This document shows, in pieces, positions 6,483 to 15,531 of a stretch of DNA of 15,581 nucleotides; positions within the stretch are counted from its first letter, which is position 1, and each line of letters starts with the position of its first letter. A program made the translations under genes and the position numbers. The notes under the pieces are model-generated. The model was not told the origin of the DNA. It did not search any database and worked only from the letters and a program-made list of their open reading frames with translations. Source of the DNA: Thermoflexales bacterium (GTDB lineage: Bacteria > Chloroflexota > Anaerolineae > S140-20); assembly GCA_015484715.1 (NCBI GenBank), contig WFUY01000441.1:1-15581 (forward strand), written 5' to 3'.

Positions 6483-6875
6483 ATGGCCGAAGCAAACCTG
6501 AAGGTCGTTTCCGAACCCATCGCCAAGGCTCAAGACGACGTCTGCGAAATCCTGTACGTGGATGAACCGCGTGTCAAGGCCGTCGCCGCTCAGATGCCGG
6601 CCGACGAGACGATTCGGCAAGTAGCCAACATCTTCAAAGTGCTCAGCGACCCCACACGGGTCAGGATCATCTTCGCCCTCTCGCGGGCTGAGCTGTGCGT
6701 GTGCGATCTGGCAGCCCTGCTGGGGCTCAGCATCTCCGCCGTCTCCCACCAATTGCGTCTGCTACGCAACCTCCGGCTGGTGAAGTACCGCAAGGAGGGC
6801 CGGCTGGCCTACTATTCGCTGGACGACGACCACACGGGACAGTTGCTGCACGAGGTGCTGGAGCACGTGCAATAA
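6483..6875 (+). CDS. ArsR/SmtB-family metal-sensing repressor (CadC-like)
   Basis: A 130-residue winged-helix repressor that would release DNA on binding a metal ion. The DNA-binding core runs from IFKVLSDPTRVRI (50-62) through the recognition helix SISAVSHQLRLLR (83-95) to the wing KYRKEGRLAYY (101-111). The alpha3 metal motif ELCVCD is present (C72, C74), as in CadC. The N-terminal CadC-like segment CEILYVDE keeps C21, but the second Cys of that site is Y25. The alpha5 zinc-type site is largely present as D115-x-H117 and H128, but the protein ends at Q130, so the usual fourth ligand two residues after that His spacer is absent. It starts 7 nt after the ligase stop, ends the operon and is followed at once by a terminator. 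It probably represses its own operon through the site at 2883-2898. The metal cannot be named; Cd, Pb or Zn would be usual for ELCVCD proteins. Confidence 0.93.
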   Translation: MAEANLKVVSEPIAKAQDDVCEILYVDEPRVKAVAAQMPADETIRQVANIFKVLSDPTRVRIIFALSRAELCVCDLAALLGLSISAVSHQLRLLRNLRLVKYRKEGRLAYYSLDDDHTGQLLHEVLEHVQ

Positions 6876-6920
6876 CCGAGGGCCTACCCACCCCTCGGCG
6901 GATAGGCCCTCGGCTTGTTT
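6876..6920 (+). terminator. Intrinsic terminator after arsR, probably bidirectional
   Basis: A perfect 11-bp stem, CCGAGGGCCTA (6876-6886) with TAGGCCCTCGG (6903-6913), begins directly after the arsR stop and is followed by CTTGTTT. On the minus strand the same stem is followed by TTATT, so it may also stop transcription of the convergent acetoacetyl-CoA synthetase gene. A second, smaller stem, TCCGGC (6923-6928) with GCCGGA (6943-6948), lies between them and could help on that side. Confidence 0.8.
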
Positions 6921-6953
6921 CATCCGGCTCCTCTCGTTCCGGGCCGGACGCGC

Positions 6954-8918
<1,965 letters not shown>

Positions 8919-8945
8919 CGGGCGCGCCTCCTTTTTCTCCGCTCT

Positions 8946-8966
8946 TGCCGGATGCACCATCCGGCA
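8946..8966 (-). other. Leader hairpin of the acetoacetyl-CoA synthetase mRNA
   Basis: A perfect 8-bp stem, TGCCGGAT (8946-8953) with ATCCGGCA (8959-8966) and a 5-nt loop, lies in the roughly 110-nt leader, about 27 nt before the start codon. It leaves the ribosome binding site free and has no T-tract, so it is neither a clear terminator nor a sequestrator. It may stabilise the mRNA. Confidence 0.45.
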
Positions 8967-9035
8967 GGCCGGGGCCTATAACGGGCTCTTCCACCGCCGC
9001 CTTCTGAAGGTGCCGGTCACCAGAGGCTCGGCGTT

Positions 9036-9064
9036 ACTTTACTACAGACCGAGGGAAGTGTCAA
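9036..9064 (-). promoter_or_regulatory. Sigma-70 promoter of the acetoacetyl-CoA synthetase gene
   Basis: Minus-strand TTGACA (9059-9064), 17-nt spacer, TAAAGT (9036-9041): a perfect -35 and a -10 with two mismatches. The predicted start near 9029 gives a leader of about 110 nt, long enough to hold regulatory structure, though no known riboswitch class was recognised in it. Confidence 0.65.
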
Positions 9065-9088
9065 CCTGCTCCTCCAAAGTAACTGCTC

Positions 9089-9185
9089 ACCCTCCCGCAG
9101 GTTAGGCGCGTTTCCGACGCGGAACCGTGCTTCAAGTAGCCCATCGGGGCTGAAAGCGCCCCCGACCGGTGACCTGCGGGGGGGT
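9089..9185. ncRNA. Structured element: nested inverted repeats, possible small RNA
   Basis: The ends pair over 16 positions: 9089-9104 with 9170-9185, 14 of 16 Watson-Crick matched around a shared CCGCAGGT core. Inside, GGCGC (9105-9109) pairs with GCGCC (9156-9160) and encloses two hairpins: TTCCG-ACG-CGGAA (9112-9124) and AGCCC-ATCG-GGGCT (9138-9151). A closing stem, an inner stem and two branches look like a folded RNA rather than a plain terminator. It lies between secF and the aacS promoter and carries no plausible small gene. Neither the strand nor the family is known; a miniature inverted-repeat element is the main alternative, though no flanking target duplication was seen. Confidence 0.4.
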
Positions 9186-9230
9186 ATAGAATTGCGTCAG
9201 AGGCCCAGCGTTGGACTGGGCCTCTTGCGG
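9186..9230 (-). terminator. Candidate terminator after secF
   Basis: AGAGGCCCAG (9199-9208) and CTGGGCCTCT (9216-9225) form a perfect 10-bp stem with a 7-nt loop, 30 nt past the secF stop. On the minus strand it is followed by GACGCAATTCTATA, which lacks a good T-run, so termination may be weak or factor-dependent. The hairpin itself is clear. Confidence 0.5.
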
Positions 9231-9254
9231 ATGGAGGTCTCAAGGAAGGGAGGA

Positions 9255-10178
9255 TCAGGCGAGGGCGTATCGCTGGCTCCACTTCTCCCAGACGACCAGC
9301 AGGGGCACGGCGTTGAAGATGGAGGAGTAGGTGCCACTGATCAGCCCGACCAGCAGGACGGCGATGAACTGCTTGATGCTCGCCCCGCCGAAGAGCAGGA
9401 TGGCGACCATCACGAAGATGGCGTTGAGCTGGGTGGCCAGCGATCGGTGCAGGGTCTCCAGCAGGCTTCGGTTCACGATGGTCTCGAAGGGCTCCCCCCG
9501 GCGCTTGGGGATGTTCTCCCGGATGCGGTCGAAGACGACGATGGTGTCCTGGACGGAGAAGCCGATCACCGTCAGCATCGCCGTCAGGAAGAGGGCGTCC
9601 ACCTCCCAGGCCCGCAGCAGCCCCATAATGGACATGAAGCCCATCGCCACCAGGATGTCGTGGACCATCGCGGCGATGGCGCAGGTGCCGTAGCGGAAGG
9701 CATGGGGTACCCGCCGGAAGGCGAAGACGATGAAGGCCAGGATGACGACGGCCCCGGCGACGACGGCAATGGTCGCCGCCTGGGTCACCTCGCTGCCGAT
9801 GGCCGGGCTCACGCTGTCCACGCTGGAGGCGTCGCGGTCCACGGGACCGATCTGTTGCTCCAGGGCGTCGAAGAGGGCCTCTGACTGCTCCTGGGTGACG
9901 AAATCGGTCCGCACCTGCCAGGTCCTCTCCTCCGGGGCGCCCAGCCGGGTGATGGAGGGGTCCAGAAGCCCTTGGCTCTCGAAGACGGCCCGGATAGCGT
10001 CCTCCGAGGTGATCTCCTGGAATTTGAGGACGAAGAGGCTCCCTCCGGTGAAGTCCACGTCCAGCCGGACCGGCGAGCCGAATTGGGCTGTTGAGTAGGC
10101 CATCGCGATGAGCCCCGGGATGATCACCAGGGCGGAGAAAAGGAAGTACCAGCCTCGCTTCTCGACAATGTTGAACAT
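9255..10178 (-). CDS. secF: Protein translocase subunit SecF
   Basis: A 307-residue inner-membrane protein, normal length for SecF. With SecD (and YajC) it uses the proton-motive force to help the SecYEG channel finish protein export. The N-terminal TM (about 10-28) is followed by the conserved VDFTGGSLF (41-49), a periplasmic domain (about 35-130), and a five-TM C-terminal block with the RND-type signature VIGFSVQDTIVVFDRIREN (204-222) holding D211 and D217. LVAMGFMSIMGL in TM3 is also typical. The start has AGGAGG 4 nt upstream. It starts 15 nt after secD ends, so the two are co-transcribed. A hairpin lies just downstream. No oddities. Confidence 0.97.
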   Translation of the reverse strand: MFNIVEKRGWYFLFSALVIIPGLIAMAYSTAQFGSPVRLDVDFTGGSLFVLKFQEITSEDAIRAVFESQGLLDPSITRLGAPEERTWQVRTDFVTQEQSEALFDALEQQIGPVDRDASSVDSVSPAIGSEVTQAATIAVVAGAVVILAFIVFAFRRVPHAFRYGTCAIAAMVHDILVAMGFMSIMGLLRAWEVDALFLTAMLTVIGFSVQDTIVVFDRIRENIPKRRGEPFETIVNRSLLETLHRSLATQLNAIFVMVAILLFGGASIKQFIAVLLVGLISGTYSSIFNAVPLLVVWEKWSQRYALA

Positions 10179-10193
10179 CGTGCCTCCTGATGC

Positions 10194-11696
10194 TCAGACG
10201 CCCAGCAGCCAGGGATGTTCTTCCAGCCAGGATTGCACCCAGTGGAAGGCCAGCCGCAGGAAGGTCCGCGTAACGATGACGGCGGTGAACATGCTGATCA
10301 ACACCCCCAGGATGAGGGTGATGGCGAAGCCCTTGACGGCGCTGGCCCCGAAGTTGGTGCCAAACCAGTAGAGGATGACCGAGATGATGATGGTGGAGAG
10401 ATTGGAGTCGCGAATGGAGGTCCAGGCTCGGTCGAAGCCGGCCTCGATGGCCATCCGCAGGCTCCGCCCCCATCGCAGCTCCTCCTTCATCCGCTCGAAG
10501 ATGAGGATGTTGGCGTCTACCGCCATCCCCGTGGAGAGGAGGAAGCCGGTGATGCCGGGCAACGTCATCGTCACCGGCAGCAGCTTGAAGACGGCCAGGT
10601 TGAGGAGGGCATAGATGATCAGCGCCAGGTCGGCCAGAAAGCCGGGAAAGCGGTAGTAGATGAGCATAAAGGCCAGGACGACCAGGACGCCGATGATGCC
10701 GGCCCGGATGCTCTTGCGGATAGAGTCCTCGCCCAACGTCGCACCGATGGAGCGGACCGTCTCGATGCGCAGCGGGACGGGCAGGGCACCGTAGCGGAGC
10801 TGCAGGGCCAGGTTGCGGGCCTCGGCCAAGGTGAACTGGCCCTGGATGACACCGTTCTCGCGGATGGCGTTGCGGATGACGGGGCAGGAGATCACCACCT
10901 TGTCCAGGACGATGCAGAGGTACTGGTTGATGTGGCTGCCGGTGAACTCCTCGAAGAAGGCAGCCTTCTCGGGGCGGATCTGGAAGGCGACTTCGATCTC
11001 ACCGGTCCTGGGGTTGCGGACCACCTGAGCATCCTGCAGGGCCGCCCCGGTCATCACCGTCTCCAGGAGGGGCAGAGCAGGCTCCGTCGGTGTAATCGTC
11101 TCAGTGGCGGTCAGGCCCTCGCTCCCGGTGATGGGCGTCGTAGCGGTGAGGGTAGGAGTGGCTTGGACCTCGGTGGTCGTCTCAGCGCCCTCGGCGGGGC
11201 CGGTGTCGGCCTCTCCGGTCCCGTAAGTGGTGCGCACCCGGGTGCCGGGCGGGATAAAGGAGGGACCCGCATTCACGAACTCCAGCAGGCCCGTCTCTCG
11301 GATCAGGGCGAGGGCCTCGTCGGGGTTGGCGACGCCCGGCAACTCGACGATGATCCGTCGCTCCCCCTGCAACTGGACCAGCGGCTCGGCCAGCCCCAGG
11401 CCGTTGACCCGCCGCTCGATGATCTGGCGGGCCGTCTCCATCGCGCCCTCGGAGAGCGTCTGGTCCGGCGGTAGGTCCGCCTCCAGGAGCACCTGAAGCC
11501 CTCCCTGCAGGTCCAGCCCCAGGTGGGTGCGCACCGGGTCGAGCCCCAGCCTACGATTGTTATCCCGGGCCTCCTGGGGCTGCCACAGGAGGAGATCGTT
11601 CAGCCACTGAGGGTGCTGGACGGGCAGGTCTATCCAGAGGGCCAGAGCGGTGAGCACAATGATGAAGAGAAACCAATAGGGAGTCCGATCGCGCAT
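10194..11696 (-). CDS. secD: Protein translocase subunit SecD, with a Thr-rich insertion
   Basis: A 500-residue partner of SecF in the inner-membrane export motor. It has an N-terminal TM (about 8-24), the SecD signature HLGLDLQGG (58-66), a periplasmic P1 domain (IIVELPGVANPDEAL at 115-129), and the C-terminal RND-like TM block with GMAVDANILIFERMKEEL (390-407). Within P1, residues about 158-210 are a low-complexity stretch of Thr, Pro, Glu and Ala (for example TLTATTPITG), absent from most SecD proteins and probably a disordered loop outside the membrane. The start at 11696 is chosen because GAGGA lies upstream and MRDRTPYWFL leads straight into the TM; the longer frame to 11789 runs through the promoter. 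A consensus promoter lies about 60 nt upstream. Confidence 0.97.
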   Translation of the reverse strand: MRDRTPYWFLFIIVLTALALWIDLPVQHPQWLNDLLLWQPQEARDNNRRLGLDPVRTHLGLDLQGGLQVLLEADLPPDQTLSEGAMETARQIIERRVNGLGLAEPLVQLQGERRIIVELPGVANPDEALALIRETGLLEFVNAGPSFIPPGTRVRTTYGTGEADTGPAEGAETTTEVQATPTLTATTPITGSEGLTATETITPTEPALPLLETVMTGAALQDAQVVRNPRTGEIEVAFQIRPEKAAFFEEFTGSHINQYLCIVLDKVVISCPVIRNAIRENGVIQGQFTLAEARNLALQLRYGALPVPLRIETVRSIGATLGEDSIRKSIRAGIIGVLVVLAFMLIYYRFPGFLADLALIIYALLNLAVFKLLPVTMTLPGITGFLLSTGMAVDANILIFERMKEELRWGRSLRMAIEAGFDRAWTSIRDSNLSTIIISVILYWFGTNFGASAVKGFAITLILGVLISMFTAVIVTRTFLRLAFHWVQSWLEEHPWLLGV

Positions 11697-11760
11697 CTTG
11701 GATTTCCTCGGAACAGATGGTGGACGGTGTGGTCTCGTGAGGCGTCGCTCAAACGGGCGA

Positions 11761-11789
11761 ATTATAGTCCACCGGGAGGGTTCTGTCAA
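11761..11789 (-). promoter_or_regulatory. Perfect-consensus sigma-70 promoter of secDF
   Basis: Minus-strand TTGACA (11784-11789), 17-nt spacer, TATAAT (11761-11766). The -35 begins 7 nt after the stop of the upstream DUF47 gene. The predicted start near 11754 gives a leader of about 58 nt. This separates secDF transcription from the phosphate genes upstream. Confidence 0.85.
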
Positions 11790-11795
11790 ACCCCC

Positions 11796-12428
11796 TCACC
11801 AGGTGGTCTTGACCACGATGTCCGAGAGGATGTTGGCAGCCTCGTCGCCTCGGTCGGCGGCGTTGCTCAGGTGGCGGTAGATCTCCCGCAGCTTCAGGAT
11901 TTCCATGATATGGTCCATATCCTGGGGCTGGTGGAAGAGGTCGGCCAACGCCTCCCGATAGACCCACTCCACTCGGTTCTCCAGCGCTTTGGCCCGCACA
12001 GCGTGGTCCTGGGTGACGCCGGGATGGTCGGAGAGCCGCTGGACACCCAGCAGGATCTCACGGGCGGCGTCGGTGAGCAACGAGGTCATCCGGCGCAGGT
12101 AGTCGTTGGGCTCTACCTCCAGGATGTCCATCTCCCCCACGGTCGTGTAAGCGTAGTCCAACACGTCGTCAATGGCCCGGGAGAGGGCGTAGATGTCCTC
12201 CCGGTCTATGGGGGTGACGAAGGTGCGGTTGAGTTCCTCGATGAGGATACGCCGGACCTCATCGGCTTCCTTTTCCGCTAGGGTGATGCGCTCGGCGATC
12301 TCCTCGGTGGGGTTCTTCATATACGCGCCCAAGTCCTCCAGACCCTTGAGGGTCCACTCGGCCTGTTGGATCAGGAGAGCGATGAACTTATCGGGTTGTT
12401 TTTTGAAGAGGTTGCGTAGCCAGCTCAT
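11796..12428 (-). CDS. DUF47/PhoU-like phosphate transport accessory protein
   Basis: A 210-residue, all-helical cytoplasmic protein of the DUF47 (PhoU-like) family, normal length. Family members sit next to Pit transporters and are thought to regulate phosphate uptake, probably by binding metal through acidic motifs. Visible here are the acidic repeats AEKEADEVRR (51-60), DREDIYALSRAIDDVLDY (75-92) and the matching C-terminal ADRGDEAANILSDIVVK (191-207), which are the two metal-binding half-motifs of the PhoU fold. The start at 12428 has GAGGTGA upstream. It follows pit by 41 nt in the same direction, so they form a two-gene unit. The exact action is not known from sequence. Confidence 0.92.
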   Translation of the reverse strand: MSWLRNLFKKQPDKFIALLIQQAEWTLKGLEDLGAYMKNPTEEIAERITLAEKEADEVRRILIEELNRTFVTPIDREDIYALSRAIDDVLDYAYTTVGEMDILEVEPNDYLRRMTSLLTDAAREILLGVQRLSDHPGVTQDHAVRAKALENRVEWVYREALADLFHQPQDMDHIMEILKLREIYRHLSNAADRGDEAANILSDIVVKTTW

Positions 12429-12469
12429 AGGATGTCACCTCGGCAAAGGTTGGATTGGGGGTCGGCGGA

Positions 12470-13474
12470 TCAGCGGACGAGTAGCGCAGCGAGTACCTGG
12501 TAGATCAAAGCGGCCATAGCAGCCGTCGCCGGGATGGTCAGAATCCAGGTGACAACGATCTCCTGGGCCACACCCCAGCGGACTTTGGAAAGGCGCTCGG
12601 CCGAGCCCACGCCCATGATGGCCGAGCTGACCACCTGGGTGGTGCTGACGGGACCGCCTAGCAGCGCGGCACCGATGATGACGGCGGCAGAGGCGAGCTG
12701 AGCGGTGAAGCCGTGGATGGGACGGATACGGTAGAACTTCCCCCCCAGCGTCTTGATGATGCGCCATCCCCCCAGGGAGACACCCAAGGCGATGGCCCCG
12801 GCACTGGTGACGATGACCCAGGTAGGGATGTAGAAATAGGAAATGACCCCATCGGCCAGGAGGACCATGGCGATCACCCCCATCGTCTTCTGGGCGTCGT
12901 TGGTGCCGTGGCTCAGGGCCAGGGAGAGGACGGTGAGCACCTGCCCCCGCTTGAAGAACCAGTTGATGCGAGGGGAGAAGCCCCGGGCCAGGAAGAGGGT
13001 GAGGCGCATCAGGAAGTAGCCCACCAGCAGCCCTATGGGGGGGGAGATGACCAGGGCGGTGATGACCTTCACCAGGCCCTGCTGGCGCAGCGCTGCCTGC
13101 CCAGAACGGAGCAGGACGGCCCCAATGATCCCCCCGATGAGGGCATGGGAGGAACTGGAGGGGATGCCGAAGAACCAGGTGATCAGGTTCCAGAGGATGG
13201 CGGCCAACAGGGCGGCCCAGATGATCGGGAGGGTGATGGCCTGCTCGACCACGACCTCGTGGCCGATGGTGGTGGCGACGGCAACGCCGAAGAGGAAGGG
13301 GCCGGCGAACTCGGCCGCCGCCGCGATGAGCAGGGCCCGTCGGGGTGAGAGGGCGTGGGAAGAGATGGCGGTGGCCACCAGGTTGGAGCTGTCGTGAAAG
13401 CCGTTGAGGAAATTGAAGATCAGCGCGGTGACGATGACCGTCAGAGCCAGGGGTGAGAGGGCGATGTCCAGCAT
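12470..13474 (-). CDS. pit: Inorganic phosphate transporter, PiT family
   Basis: A 334-residue inner-membrane carrier that takes up inorganic phosphate (often as a metal-phosphate complex) with a cation. Both inverted halves carry the PiT signature: NGFHDSSN (24-31) with FFGIPSSSSHALIGGIIGA (101-119) in the first, and SHGTNDAQKTMG (188-199) with GGPVSTTQVVSSAIMGVG (273-290) in the second. The first half reads GFHD instead of the commoner GAND, a known variation near DUF47-linked Pit proteins. Length fits the short bacterial form. The start has AGGAG 6 nt upstream. It is followed by its usual DUF47 partner. It begins 37 nt after hutI, so read-through from hutI is possible, and no separate promoter was seen. 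Confidence 0.94.
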   Translation of the reverse strand: MLDIALSPLALTVIVTALIFNFLNGFHDSSNLVATAISSHALSPRRALLIAAAAEFAGPFLFGVAVATTIGHEVVVEQAITLPIIWAALLAAILWNLITWFFGIPSSSSHALIGGIIGAVLLRSGQAALRQQGLVKVITALVISPPIGLLVGYFLMRLTLFLARGFSPRINWFFKRGQVLTVLSLALSHGTNDAQKTMGVIAMVLLADGVISYFYIPTWVIVTSAGAIALGVSLGGWRIIKTLGGKFYRIRPIHGFTAQLASAAVIIGAALLGGPVSTTQVVSSAIMGVGSAERLSKVRWGVAQEIVVTWILTIPATAAMAALIYQVLAALLVR

Positions 13475-13511
13475 AGGGTCTCCTGCGAAGCGATCAACGG
13501 TTGGGTAGCGG

Positions 13512-14807
13512 TCAGTGGGGGGGCGTCGGATGGGCAGGAAGCCCCTGCCTTGCTACGACTTTCCCCGCTTTGATCACTACCTCGACCAGGTTGGTGCCGA
13601 AGCGGTAGGCCAGGTGGCGGTAGTCCGGCGCTCCTATGATAAGCAGATCGGCGTTTTTGTCAACCTCCAGGCTGCCCACCCGATCACCCAGTCCGACGGC
13701 GAAGGCGGCGTTGAGGGTGGTGGCCACCAGGGCCTGGGCCGGCGTCAGCCCCATGTAGCGGCAGGCCAGGGCCATAGCGAAGGGCATAGACTCGCACCAA
13801 GCGGTGCCGGGATTGCAGTCGGTAGCCAGGGCCAAGGCGGCGCCGGCCTTCAGGAGAGCGCGGGCCGGCGCGTACTCCCGCTCCGCCAGCCCGAAAGGGG
13901 TGCAGGGGAGAGCGACGGCCACCGTTGCCGACCTCCCCAGCACCTCGATCTCCGCCGGTGGGGTGTGGACCAGGTGGTCTGCCGAGACGGCCCCCATTGC
14001 CACGGCCAGGGCCGTCCCTCCTAGCGGTTTGAACTCGTCGGCGTGGAGCTTCAGGCCAAAGCCTAGCGCCTGGGCTCGTTCCAGGATCCGGCGCGTCTGG
14101 GCCAGGTCGAAGACCCCCTCCTCGCAGAAGACGTCGCAGAAGAAGGGGCCGGGGAAGGCGGCCCGCCGTTCGACCACGGCCGGCAGCATCTCCTCGACAA
14201 CCAGGTCCACGTATTCCTCGGTCCGGCCCCGGTACTCGGCCGGCACGGCGTGGGCGCCCAGGAAGGTGGGGACCAGTGTGGCCGGGTGGTCGGCATCCAG
14301 CCAACGGATCGCCTCCAGCAGCTTCAGTTCGTCGGCCGTCGTCAGGCCGTAGCCTGTCTTCACCTCCACCGTCGTCGTCCCGTGGGCCAGCATCCGGTCC
14401 AGACGGGGCCGGGTCTCGGCGACGAGTTGGTCCAGAGAGGCGGCGCGGGTGGCCCGGACGGTGGCCATGATCCCACCGCCGGCGGCCATAATGTCCATAT
14501 AGGTCGCGCCGCCGATGCGCAACTCGAACTCATGGGCCCGGTCGCCGGCCCAGACCAGGTGGGTGTGGGGGTCCACGAAGCCGGGGGTCACCACCCTGCC
14601 CCAAGCGTCCAGCACCTCCCGCGCCTGGTAGTCGGCCAACACCTCCGGCGTGGGGCCGACGGCGACGATCCGCCCGTCGGCGATGGCGACGGCGCCGTCC
14701 TCGATGAGGCCCAGGTCTCCCAGGCGCTCCCCCCGCTGGGGGCCGTTCTCGTGGCGGGGCACGGTGCACAGTTGGGCTGCGTGTTGGACGATCAGGTCTA
14801 CCTGCAT
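13512..14807 (-). CDS. hutI: Imidazolonepropionase
   Basis: A 431-residue zinc-dependent amidohydrolase that opens 4-imidazolone-5-propionate to N-formimino-L-glutamate, the third step of histidine breakdown. Metal and catalytic residues are all in place: H81 and H83 in PGFVDPHTHLVWAGDR, H186 in FLGAHAVP, H255 and E258 in KLHADEF, H278 in SADHLVHT, and D330 in LATDCNPGTAWCESMP. These match the ligand set known from the Bacillus enzyme. Length is normal (about 400-430). The start at 14807 has AAGGAG 6 nt upstream. It lies 21 nt after the CcmC-like gene, in the same direction. The other hut genes (hutH, hutU) are not in the window, so the pathway is either scattered or continues elsewhere. Confidence 0.96.
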   Translation of the reverse strand: MQVDLIVQHAAQLCTVPRHENGPQRGERLGDLGLIEDGAVAIADGRIVAVGPTPEVLADYQAREVLDAWGRVVTPGFVDPHTHLVWAGDRAHEFELRIGGATYMDIMAAGGGIMATVRATRAASLDQLVAETRPRLDRMLAHGTTTVEVKTGYGLTTADELKLLEAIRWLDADHPATLVPTFLGAHAVPAEYRGRTEEYVDLVVEEMLPAVVERRAAFPGPFFCDVFCEEGVFDLAQTRRILERAQALGFGLKLHADEFKPLGGTALAVAMGAVSADHLVHTPPAEIEVLGRSATVAVALPCTPFGLAEREYAPARALLKAGAALALATDCNPGTAWCESMPFAMALACRYMGLTPAQALVATTLNAAFAVGLGDRVGSLEVDKNADLLIIGAPDYRHLAYRFGTNLVEVVIKAGKVVARQGLPAHPTPPH

Positions 14808-14828
14808 TGGGGTCTCCTTACACTCGGC

Positions 14829-15449
14829 CTACTCGCCGGGAATCCGGGCCCGGTGCCAGCGGGCGACCTGGAGGGCTGCCAGGCCGGTTCCCCCCACCAG
14901 CAGACCGAAGAAGATCTGAATCATCGGCGTCGAACGGGCGATGGGGTTCACCGGGTGCAGCACCGCTTCGGTGTGGGTGAGGAGCCAGACCAGGGCGACG
15001 GCCATCAGGACGTTGAGGAAGCTGCTGATCCGGCGTCGCCCCCAGAGGGTGCCGGCAGCCTGGACCGCCAGGCTGAGAGCCAGGACCTGGAAGGCGGTGC
15101 GGTAGCGGGGCTCCTGCCAGAAGATGCCGCCCCAGGTCTGGCGGGAGGCGACCATGCTCAGCGGGAGGTAACCGGTCCAGAAGAGCAGGGCCGTCCGGCC
15201 CAGGGCCTGGGTCCAGGCGTGGAGCGCTCCTCGGTCCCAGACCAGCGCCGCCAGCCCCACCAGGCCGGCGGCCAGGAAGCTCAGGATGGCGGCCCAGACC
15301 AGCGCCCCGTGCAGGTAGACGATCCGGCTGTCGGCCCGGAGCGTTCGGTCCTGGGGAGCTATCCAGGCCAAGAGCAGCACGATGAGGGCCAGGATCACCA
15401 GCGTCAGGCCGATCCGTTCACGACGGAACCACGAGCGAATCCAGGACAT
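14829..15449 (-). CDS. Six-TM membrane protein, divergent CcmC/CcsA-like
   Basis: A 206-residue integral membrane protein with six hydrophobic segments (about 14-31, 43-70, 84-101, 118-136, 145-165, 176-196). The layout resembles CcmC, the heme-handling protein of cytochrome c maturation: H47 in RIVYLHGALVW corresponds to the first heme-ligand His region, and H165 in VLHPVNPI to the second. The tryptophan-rich WWD motif is only partly recognisable, as QTWGGIFWQEPR (104-115) with W106 and W111. No other cytochrome c maturation gene is nearby. The start at 15449 has AGGAG 6 nt upstream; the open frame continues upstream through tandem repeats but that part is not believable protein. Heme handling is a tentative inference; an unrelated six-TM protein is possible. 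Confidence 0.7.
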   Translation of the reverse strand: MSWIRSWFRRERIGLTLVILALIVLLLAWIAPQDRTLRADSRIVYLHGALVWAAILSFLAAGLVGLAALVWDRGALHAWTQALGRTALLFWTGYLPLSMVASRQTWGGIFWQEPRYRTAFQVLALSLAVQAAGTLWGRRRISSFLNVLMAVALVWLLTHTEAVLHPVNPIARSTPMIQIFFGLLVGGTGLAALQVARWHRARIPGE

Positions 15450-15473
15450 GGGGAACTCCTGTTGCGTGCACGA

Positions 15474-15508
15474 CCGCCGACGGCCGACGGCCGACGGCCG
15501 ACCGCCGA
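15474..15508. repeat. 7-bp tandem repeat (CGGCCGA), five units
   Basis: Three exact CGGCCGA units (15481-15501) are flanked on each side by the variant CCGCCGA. The array ends about 25 bp upstream of the CcmC-like gene's start. No promoter was seen in this stretch. Confidence 0.8.
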
Positions 15509-15531
15509 TCAACGACCACAGACCAAGCCAA

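Noticed and set aside
9089..9185. TPP or cobalamin riboswitch, SRP RNA or 6S RNA
   Set aside because: Some short stretches resemble TPP motifs (CTGAAA, GTGACCTG), but the conserved cores of these classes are missing and no plus-strand gene follows.
9061..10473. 470-residue open frame on the minus strand
   Set aside because: It overlaps secF and the end of secD in another frame; Arg/Gly/His-rich translation and no domain.
10215..11474. 419-residue open frame on the plus strand
   Set aside because: Antisense shadow of secD in high-GC DNA; no motif.
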